The notes beneath the pieces are model-generated. The model worked only from the letters and a program-made list of their open reading frames with translations. It was not told the DNA's origin and did not search any database. 64,000 bases of DNA from Xylaria sp. FL1777. Its lineage: Eukaryota; Ascomycota; Sordariomycetes; Xylariales; Xylariaceae. The position numbers were made by a program, and so were the translations under genes. How positions within the stretch are numbered: position 1 is the first letter of the stretch; every line of letters starts with the position of its first letter. Positions 56,366 to 64,000 of this stretch are shown piece after piece. The stretch spans positions 434,001-498,000 of the forward strand of contig MU400516.1 of NCBI GenBank assembly GCA_022578965.1, written 5' to 3'.

Positions 56366-57134
56366 GATGTTGCCGTGTGCGCCTCAGGGGGGGTCCCGGT
56401 GTGTGTGTATGAATATGGACGAAATCACGGAACTGGGCTGGATGTTCCTTCTTAGAGACGGTATGGTAGCATAGGCACATAGATAATGAATGAAAGACGA
56501 CTATTGTTAGTTCTGTACTCTTGTAGATCACTCCCAGCTGGATCAGGACTATAATAGTATCTACGGTTCTCTGGGAGTAATTCTCTGCTTCTATGCCTAG
56601 GCAGCATGGCTTCACGTCTCAGTAAAAGACATGTGAAATGAGTAAAATCGGGCGAACCTTGACGCTAAGTCTCGTTTTCTGGACAGATTTATTAGGATTA
56701 AACTGCACCCGTCCAAACGGGCACTTTTCCTTCCCTCATATACATAGTGAGCGGGGTGGTATATGCGTTTCCCCAGGCCACAATATTCGTAGTATCTTGA
56801 CTCGAACGAGATCAACTAATCCCAGGCCATGATGTTTCACGCCTTGTTACGTCCGCCAGAGCTCTGCTGATAATAACGAGGATGTCCATATCTCCCCTCC
56901 GAAAATCACCATTTAATGTGATAGTAATGAAATGGTGACCCAGAGGCCTCGTCCCCAATACCCTAGTAATATCGTTCATAGTATCCCATGAGCTCTCATG
57001 CAATCCCCAGAGTTATTTTCCCCGCCTGCGTGACCTTTTGAGATATTGAAGACCTTGGTCGCCTCTACATTGCCCACCACCCTCCACGTCTGGCTTTTTT
57101 GCGATCGTTAGCTTGCTTCGCTCATTGGGACGTC
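56366..57134. other. Convergent 3' region RPT1 / Cys-rich protein
   Basis: RPT1 and the next gene both end here. A GTGTGTGTAT run at 56399-56409 follows the RPT1 stop. Small frames are present on both strands without resemblance to proteins. Confidence 0.4.
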
Positions 57135-58062
57135 CTAGGCCCCTTTCATCCCAGCCAAGCATCCTAAACAGACGACGTCGCCTTCTCCCCCTCTTTCGAC
57201 ACAACACCGGCTGCAGATGACTCCACGGTGGCCGCGTCCGTTCCAACCTCCTTCTCCGTCCCCGCCCCCCTCGCCTTTCTTCTGCCTCTGCTCTGGTTTT
57301 TGTGTATCGGCGAGTTTTTCAGCATGGACATGGGCACTCTCTTCGTCGTCTATATCCTGCATGGTGAACGACGCTGAGAACTCATCTTCCTCGGTGGTTG
57401 TGTGGCTGGACTCGTCACCATCTGATGCTGGTAGCCAGCCTTGGCAGGCCCGTATACAGACGAAGCATGTTCGTTCGCCACAGCCTGTACAGTCGGCGAA
57501 GGAGTCGAGGTCGGATTTCTTGGTGGGTTTTCGGTGACATATGTGACACGGGCTGAGAAGCGCGGAGGAGTTGGTTCTGGTGGTAGTGAGTCGGGCAGGA
57601 TGGGGTGATGCGGAGGCGGCTGAGGCTTGTTCAGGATGGGCGTGAGAGAAGTGGGATTGTTGTGACTGTGAGAAGGCAGAGGGTAGAATGTCGTCATGGT
57701 CAAGGCAGTGGCTATTTGGTTGTTCACGGTGGTTATCCTCGACAAGTCGGAATTTCTTGCTGATTGGCAAAGGAATGGCTTTTCGCGGGACACTGAAGAG
57801 GGAGGTGGAGCCTCGATTCGAGGGTATGATATATCGTTCACTGCTATTGAGGGAGGATAATAGGTTCGGCGGTGCTTCGAGTGTAGAGCTACTGGCAGTG
57901 TGAAAGAAATGTCAGTCAGCTGAAGAGATTGGGCATCACGAGCGCGATGTTGTTTTGAGAGGGATCATACAATGGCATCTGTACCTCCCCATCATCCCCT
58001 CGCCTCCTTTTCCTAGCCGATGGCGACACCATCGAGTACACGGGCCGCGTTGCAGACGGCAT
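57135..58062 (-). CDS. Cys-rich zinc-binding protein of unknown function
   Basis: The 3' exon (about 57891-57135) encodes a conserved fungal arrangement of Cys pairs: CHICHRKPTKKSDLDSF with C-x2-C, then C-x2-C, C-x4-C and C-x2-C, a variable acidic linker, and a last block of CSRCC and CLGC. The order suggests two or three zinc sites, perhaps RING-like. Function is unknown. A plausible first exon starts at 58062 (MPSATRPVYSMVSPSARKRRR, with a basic nuclear-import-like run) and continues to about 57925. The join is unresolved: no GT donor in exon 1 gives the phase that the zinc frame needs after the CCAG acceptor at 57892. A GC donor, a missed small exon or a sequence indel are possible. A second long frame overlaps exon 2 in another phase; I consider it a shadow because it lacks the Cys pattern. 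Confidence 0.65.
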
Positions 58063-59384
58063 TAGTTTAATACAAGTCGTTTTACATTGCAACCATTGCA
58101 AATCAGGTGTGAAGTATTTGCGAGTTCTCAGAAGGAGGTGCTGACGTTGGGTCTAGCCACCATGAAGGAAACTAGGGCGGTTGGGGGTAGAGCGAGACGG
58201 CGGGCACTGCAGTATTTAGGTAGATAGTTAGATCGTGGTCTGAGGTTACAATGTAGAGCTTCGGTATTGCAGCCTGTGAATGGAAGCAATAGGAATAGTG
58301 TATTTGTTGGATCGTTGTCTCGGAGGTACTGAAATATAAAACATGGGTGGTGACCTGTGCAGCTGCTTTCGCCAGCTCTCCGACAGATTATTTAATTCGA
58401 ACAGGCCCATCGACCAATCCCATGCTTGCATTGCCTCCCCAGACATCTCTCTACAGTGGCCGTAAATATTTAAGAGCTACCTAACTTGCCTAGGTAGGTG
58501 CTAGGATTACCCCTCTAATCAAGATATAGGTACCTACGTAGCGTAATAGGTGGACATGCCAGCGCATTGTCTTCCCTGAAGAATTAACTACATGTATCTA
58601 GGTAGATAGGCATGTAGGTAGAGACGACTTAAGTACATATCTTGGAATCTAGGAATCCAACTCTTATATCTAAGTACCTACCTGTTATACTACATAAGTT
58701 ACCTGTCTTGGCATATACTTGGCAGACTTCGAGGAACACGTGGTAGATTAATTCATACCTACTCTGTTCATTGAGTACCTACATGTCTAACTTCTCCATA
58801 CTCGAACTAAGTATTGAGCTGGAGGTATTGACAATGTTATATAATATGGTATTCGAATATATACAAGGCATGGGAAAGCGCTTGTTTGTATATGGTAACT
58901 CCCTATAATGTCTTGATCTGTAACTCTGCCTTCAACCACGATGAGGTAGATGGCGTGATAAGTTGCGAATTCCCATATCTGTTGGGACTAACGTATCATG
59001 CTAAAAGTACCCTCTACTTCTAGCAGAAGTGCGCAACGTGTTTACCCTCAACCCACATGTACATATGTACATATGCATGTACATAACCTACTATATTACC
59101 TATCTTATCACGTGGTCGCGGAGATCAAAGAAGTGGATACCCCGCCCCCCGATCGGTCCGTGTGATGGGATGGGAGAACTGGCCGCCATTCATCCATACT
59201 ACCTACCTACCCTAGCATTCGAGGCTCATCACTTCTCCAAACTTCTATACACTCGAACCACGTCTCGTGCATCGGCTTCTACCCCGATCTTAACTGACCA
59301 TCCACTCCTCCTCGAGCACAGCCAGCATCGTGCGATCACCCGGAACTCCCCTTATCATCCAGCATTTTCTACAACCATCAAGAT
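58063..59384. other. A+T-rich spacer with CCTA/TAGG repeats
   Basis: Dense TAGGTAGG, CCTACC and TACATA-type repeats lie at about 58480-58800 and 59050-59210. Promoters of the flanking genes must lie at the edges. No gene is seen. Confidence 0.45.
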
Positions 59385-60041
59385 ATGAGTCGCGCCGGAA
59401 AGCTTGCCCCCGAGCAGTTGCCGTGAGTTTCGCGCCCACCCGTTATCAACATGCCTGCAGGGCACTTATATCATCACCTATATCGTCACCTATGGCATGC
59501 TAACAATGTTGTGACACAGAGTCTTATTCATCAAGAACCTCAAGTTAGTGATTGCCCATGGTGCTAGATAGATGCGCTTCCCTGTAGTCGACCGTGTTCA
59601 TATATTTACTTGGTTCTTCCAGCTACGAAGTCACAGACGGTGACCTCTTCAAGCTCTTCGACCCTGACGAGACGGGCATCATCCGGTACGACCCCTTCTC
59701 ATACTCTATATACTATATACAATACTGCATTAAGTTGCTAACGGCTGTCAAGTCAAATCCGGAAGGGAATCTCTGTCGACACAAAGGGAACTGCCTATGT
59801 CGTCTTCTGGAATGCGATGGATGCGAAGAACGCCCTCGAGAAGCTAAACGGCTTCAACTTCCAAAATAGATACCTCGTTGGTATGTTGCGCTGCTGACAC
59901 ATGAGTTCACCACAAGTTAACCAAGTTACAGTGCTATGGCACCAACCAGAGAAGACCCTCAAGATGAAGGAATCAAAAGACGACGTGCAGGCCCGCCAGG
60001 AGAGTTTAGGTCAGCTCAAGAAGCAATACGGTATCGATTGA
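59385..60041 (+). CDS. SF3B6: SF3b subunit 6 (p14), branch-site contacting protein
   Basis: SF3B6/p14 (sap14 in fission yeast, absent from budding yeast) binds SF3B1 and sits at the branch adenosine in the U2 snRNP. Five exons: 59385-59422, 59520-59543, 59623-59685, 59753-59880 and 59932-60041, giving 120 residues, close to the human 125. The RRM fold is complete: RNP2 is VLFIKNLN (about residues 14-21) and RNP1 is KGTAYVVFW (about 54-62). NRYLVVLWHQPEK near 85-97 and the helix QARQESLGQLKKQYGID at the end are typical of p14 and bind SF3B1. All introns are GT-AG, of 51-97 nt. Exon 2 is only 24 nt. The reading was fixed by phase and by the strongly conserved protein. Its partner SF3B1 is about 53 kb away in this window. 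Confidence 0.95.
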
Positions 60042-60086
60042 CGATTAGACGGGCCTGCGGATAGGCTCCAGACTCGTGCTAGTGCA

Positions 60087-60296
60087 ATGTCTGCAGACCC
60101 GTCATCTCCTCCTTCTACCTCTAGCTCCTCCACCACCTCCACCACAGCAACGTCGTCGTTCAAGGGAAAGCCGATCCCGGCGATGAACAAGAAGAAGAGC
60201 AAGCCAGATGAGGTTGCTCGCCACGCACGTGAAGTCGCGTTGACGTTCGTGCGTGGATTCCTTCCGCAGAGACCGAACAAAATTTGTGTCTCTTGA
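60087..60296 (+). CDS. Possible small protein downstream of SF3B6
   Basis: An ATG-started frame of 69 codons lies 45 bases after the SF3B6 stop on the same strand. It opens with a Ser/Thr/Pro-rich run and has a basic, helix-like second half (KSKPDEVARHAREVALTFVR). I recognise no family. It may be a frame inside the SF3B6 3' UTR, a second coding sequence on the same transcript, or chance. No own promoter is visible. Confidence 0.25.
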   Translation: MSADPSSPPSTSSSSTTSTTATSSFKGKPIPAMNKKKSKPDEVARHAREVALTFVRGFLPQRPNKICVS

Positions 60297-61404
60297 GTCG
60301 GCAACTGCATCATACGATCAAGAGTACTACATCTCATCACGGCAGCATCTTGAAGGGACGTCTATAGTCCGTCCTAGTTGCCCCCACCTGTTGAGCACAT
60401 ATGGCTCTTCATGCAGAATAAAATGTACTTCACTCTATTGTATTATGGGATGGCTATGGCGCCACGCGCTCATTGCTACGAGAGCCGTGATGCTATTCTC
60501 ACGGACGCAGATGGTCAATTTGGTATCAGAATGTAAACATGCCTTTCGCCTTGATAAGATGGCTATATCCTAAGGCAACTCAAAACAATGCACTAAGCCC
60601 ATTAAGTTTAAAGACTCATTAAGCATATCTGAATAACGTAACCTACACTCGATACTCAAAATGTTGCTTCCCTTTACAACAAAACCTTCCTATTTGGGGT
60701 AACTTGTGCGAGGGCTAGGTCACTCCATAGCATTCACAAAATCAGTATCATGCATCGGCTAACACAACTGTTAAATGTGTTCAAACTTTGTGTCTATATC
60801 TAGGTATAGCAGCAAGGCTGGTGACTACGGGTAGACATGGTATCCAAAAATAGGTAGACCAATCAATAGCGGCCCGCTACTACAGTATGTAGGTACGTAC
60901 AGTAAGTAATCCATTAGCCATAATATGAGTGGAGCCAATCATGAGAAGGTCTGGGCGGGCTAGGGGGAAATATCTATGTATCTATGCGTACCCAGGTACT
61001 GCCTAGTAGGTAGGCACATAGGCACATGCACGCTACCAGAGTTACAGTTCAGGAGGATGACACCGTGATTTCGCGAACTTCTTTTGTAACTTTCCCCTAG
61101 AATCCTCACCAGCCTTTTTCTTCCGTTGAGTAAGAGATGTAAAATTCTCTCGACCGGTCCCGTTTCAGCTACCCATTTATCTCGTCGAATTTCCCTAAGC
61201 TTAACATACCCGTTTCGCCAACAGCGTCGTTCTAGTGCCGTGAACCCCCCCATCCATTCGCCTGCCGAAACCGAATGTCGATCGCCCGCATCCACCTTCG
61301 TCACTGACCGACAGCGCGTACTCCGACTTCTACCTCCCACATTCTTACGTCCATATGTCATTAGGCTAGACATTCATCTATTCTAGCCCTGCGAGATTCC
61401 ACAA
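60297..61404. other. Spacer before the STIMATE gene
   Basis: The middle (about 60570-60960) is A+T-rich with TAGG repeats. The last 350 bases are pyrimidine-rich and probably carry promoter and leader of the next gene. No gene is seen. Confidence 0.4.
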
Positions 61405-62646
61405 ATGCCTATACCTTTCACGGCAGATGTCTCCGCGATAGCGACGTCGGCTGCCACGAGCAGTGCCAATCTCCTGCCGTCACCATCCTCAGATATAGCT
61501 GTTCTCATAACAGCTACTGCGTCCACGATAGTAGCCGCAGCATCATCCGTTGCCAACCTCAGTGATGGGAATGGTGATAGCGGAGACGGAGGTGGAGGTG
61601 GAGGCGATGAAGGCGAATGTAGACTACTCGGCCCCTTCGCACTCCTCGTTCAGCTGGCCCTCGGCGGCCTGGCGCTTCTATCCCTCGTCTACAAGCGGTG
61701 GCGCGAGCGACCGCAGCGCCCGCTCAAGATATGGTTCTTTGACGTATCGAAGCAAGTCTTCGGTTCCGTCTTGGTGCACATCGCCAACATCTTCATGTCG
61801 ATGCTCACGAGCGGTCGGTTTTCCTTTGCGTTGGAACCATCGGGCGTACAGACGGCCACGAGACTATTGCGAAGAACAGACATGCCATATATCCCTAACC
61901 CTTGCTCTTTCTACTTGTTGAATTTGGGTATAGATGTAAGTCTTTGGCCTATCCGTCCTCTTAGGCATGACATCATAGAGACTAATTTAAGTTCACGATA
62001 TCTATAGACCACAATCGGTATACCTATCCTGATAGTCCTCCTTCGTGTGATAACTGGCATTGTGGCCTACACGCCCTTGGGCAAACCACGCGAGTCGATA
62101 CAGTCTGGCAACTACGGCAACCCACCAAGCGCCTGGTGGTGGTTGAAGCAGTCCGTTATTTATTTCTGTGGCCTATTCGGCATGAAAATTTGCGTATTAC
62201 TGATATTCTTGATACTACCGTGGATTTCACGCGTTGGAGACTGGGCACTGAAGTGGACCGAAGGGAATGAGCGACTGCAGATAGTCTTCGTCATGATGCT
62301 ATTTCCTCTCATCATGAACGCCCTTCAATATTACATCATCGACAGCTTCATCAAACTGAGGGAGACGGGCCACGAAAGGGTAGCTCAAGAGGAGGAGGAG
62401 GATGACAGTGACCCCTTCGATGATGGGTTTGGGGACGACAGCGACGATGGGTCGATCAGCAATGAAAGCAGCGACAGTGTACGGATGTCGAGGTCAGCAA
62501 CTTTCAAAGACACGAAAAGGGGAGACAGCAAGAATGGTCACGAAGAATATGATCCAGATTTAGATGGCCAGACGGTTGTCGGAAGTAGTAGGAGCCAAGA
62601 GGAAAGGGACAAATTACTCACCAGAGAGTTGGTTCCTCCTGAGTAA
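61405..62646 (+). CDS. STIMATE-family vacuolar membrane protein
   Basis: This belongs to the STIMATE/TMEM110 family; the yeast member (YPL162C) is a vacuolar membrane protein, while the animal member works at ER-plasma membrane contacts in calcium entry. Two exons, 61405-61935 and 62008-62646, join over a 72-nt intron (GTAAGT donor, ATAG acceptor) to 389 residues. A Ser/Ala-rich N-terminus and a poly-Gly/acidic loop (about 52-70) precede the first membrane helix (LLGPFALLVQLALGGLALLSLVYKRW, split here for length as LLGPFALLVQ plus following). The family signature PLKIWFFDVSKQVFGS lies near 105-120. Further helices lie near 120-140, 175-200, 225-255 and 275-300. The C-terminal tail is acidic and Ser-rich. 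The first in-frame ATG was used. The direct link to calcium seen in animals is not shown for fungi. Confidence 0.9.
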
Positions 62647-64000
62647 CTGTTACAATTACATCATGCATTTATCAGACAGGCGTTTGGCGGTGTATAAAGG
62701 CCTTTCATGCTACCTAGAGCGTTGTAATAGGAACCATAGTAACTTTTTTTTTTTTGGCGTTGTTTTGGTCTACATCGCTATTGACAAGTTGGAAGCTATT
62801 TGTAGATATGAAGGGTCTAATATCAGACACGAGCAAATACAGAGGTAGTGCACCGATCTCTTCAAGCTAGGATCAATAACTTAGACGCCGCCCAAGGGTT
62901 ACATAACAGTATAGGGGTTTATTCTAGCAAGGAAGCCTCTTCCTTAAGATTTAATGGCCTTCTTTTCTCCTCTCCCTAGTGTTAGCTCTGTACTTAGTTG
63001 TTTTGTTGTCAATATATCGGGTTGTGCTTCTATCTTCGAAAGCAATGCTATTCATAAAAACGAGCAGGAAAATATAAAAAACACCACTCGTACTAAGTTA
63101 ATAATGACGATCATCCTTAAGACGTAGATAGACTTTTGTAAGCCTTCTCCGGGCACTTACACTGCTGCGTAGCATGTATATTGGGCGGTTGGTACCAGTA
63201 TGCCCGATTTTGACCGAGCGTTGGCTCATAAGCCCAAGAAAATCTAATTTCTCATCTAGATCGAGGACGAGATTATAATATTTTAACCCCGCGATCCTTA
63301 TGTTGAATCCGCGTAACGGCTTTGAGCTTAAAGGTATTTGTGAAGGATGGAACGGTGTGGAAATCGGCGGATTGACACTACATATCTAGCTATGATAGTA
63401 GACATCATACCTATGAAAATCCTATATTAATTATAATACTTTCCCTCTATTCTGGCCCCGTTTTGAGAGACAATACTATCCATCCCATCCTCTCTAGTGA
63501 CATGTCACGCGTGGTTGAACCATGTTCGAATTTTGTTGAATACAATCCTAGAGGCCCACAGAGCGAAACCCCCTTAGTGTAAGCCTCAATTCAAACAGCC
63601 CTTTTCCGGAATTGTATTTCTAGATTTCGTCAGAGGAAATATATGCGCCCCCCAACTCAAACTGATTCTCGGCTGTGTTATTCCATCCTACGTGTGGTCG
63701 GCCACCACCCAGCGTGGATTCAGGTGCCCTCTTCACTTGGGAACGACAAAGTGGTCAGGACTATGGTAATCATCATTGGGGCTATTGCTACAGTTTTGTA
63801 GGCGCAGGTCTCTGGACAGGAGGAATCATCCGTAATCCAATGTTCCGGCCGGAACACTTCAGCGTCACCATATACCTACTGACGGCGTAGATCGGCCCAT
63901 AGAACTGTGCTCTACAAAACCATGTCGAGGTATCCTAACTACCGTTGCTCACCCTGCATGCTTTAGTAAGGATCTTCAAAAGACAAACAGACCCTGCAGT
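62647..64000. other. A+T-rich right end without a gene
   Basis: A run of T lies near 62744-62755 after the STIMATE stop. Beyond it the DNA is A+T-rich with frames of at most 71 codons (63675-63890) that show no resemblance. A gene cut by the window end cannot be excluded. Confidence 0.4.

Noticed and set aside
57350..57841. 163-codon minus-strand frame overlapping the Cys-rich protein
   Set aside because: It lacks the conserved Cys pairs and is Pro/Ser-rich as a shifted reading of the zinc exon would be. It is kept in mind only because the exon 1 junction is unresolved.
63675..63890. 71-codon frame at the right end
   Set aside because: The Trp/Gly-rich translation suggested a peptide at first, but there is no signal, family match or compositional support.
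1..64000. Secondary-metabolite cluster, CRISPR array, intact transposon or viral insertion
   Set aside because: No polyketide, peptide synthetase or terpene core gene, no regular spacer array, no intact transposase or reverse transcriptase, and no viral-type gene is seen on either strand.

Overview
The window is nuclear DNA from a filamentous ascomycete (Pezizomycotina, most likely a Sordariomycete). The evidence is many short introns (about 47-160 nt) with fungal splice signals (GTAAGT-like donors, CTAAC/CTGAC branch motifs, AG acceptors), the gene content (RAX2, LCL3, PKR1, a Yvc1-type channel, fungal F-box proteins), two single tRNA genes, and long A+T-rich spacers carrying short TAGG/CCTA repeats. 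The order assignment is inference; no marker here fixes a genus.

Layout. 1-2640: A+T-rich spacer without a supportable gene. 2641-6306 (-): SF3B1/Hsh155. 7526-11289 (-): RAX2. 11290-14657: gene-free. 14658-15530 (-): LCL3, sharing a divergent promoter with a Yvc1-type TRP channel at 16396-19083 (+, eight exons). 19901-20188 (+): small Cys/His protein. 20771-21571 (+): MTQ2, convergent with SmD1 at 22110-22655 (-). 24171-24638 (-): PKR1. 26083-28096 (+): APC8/CDC23. 30250-33015 (+) and 34374-35841 (+): two F-box-type proteins. 37350-37430: tRNA-Ser(CGA). 37431-42182: largest gene-free stretch. 42183-44412 (+): SYLF-domain protein. 45926-48145 (+): ARP9. 48863-49275 (-): short HeLo-like fragment. 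49806-49879: tRNA-Val(AAC). 50611-51911 (-): ZTA1-type quinone oxidoreductase. 52546-54317 (-): CCT4, head to head with RPT1 at 54926-56365 (+). 57135-58062 (-): Cys-rich zinc protein. 59385-60041 (+): SF3B6/p14. 61405-62646 (+): STIMATE-family vacuolar membrane protein.

Functionally this is a conserved, housekeeping-rich segment. It covers splicing (SF3B1 and SF3B6, which touch each other in the U2 snRNP, plus SmD1), protein folding and degradation (CCT4, RPT1, APC8, F-box proteins), translation termination (MTQ2), chromatin (ARP9), polarity and actin (RAX2, SYLF), and vacuole/ER membranes (YVC1-like, PKR1, STIMATE). I see no secondary-metabolite cluster, intact transposon, CRISPR array or prophage, and no convincing new multigene system. 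The points most worth a second look are: a RAX2 intron whose retention would remove the membrane anchor; an almost uninterrupted reading frame upstream of ARP9 broken by one TAG; an unresolved splice junction in the Cys-rich zinc protein; a three-nucleotide first coding exon in RPT1; a GC-AG intron in an F-box gene; a decayed-looking HeLo-like locus beside tRNA-Val; and a small open frame 45 bp downstream of SF3B6.

Gene spans below run from start codon to stop codon and include introns. Exon boundaries were placed by eye from splice signals, reading phase and remembered family conservation; none has transcript support.
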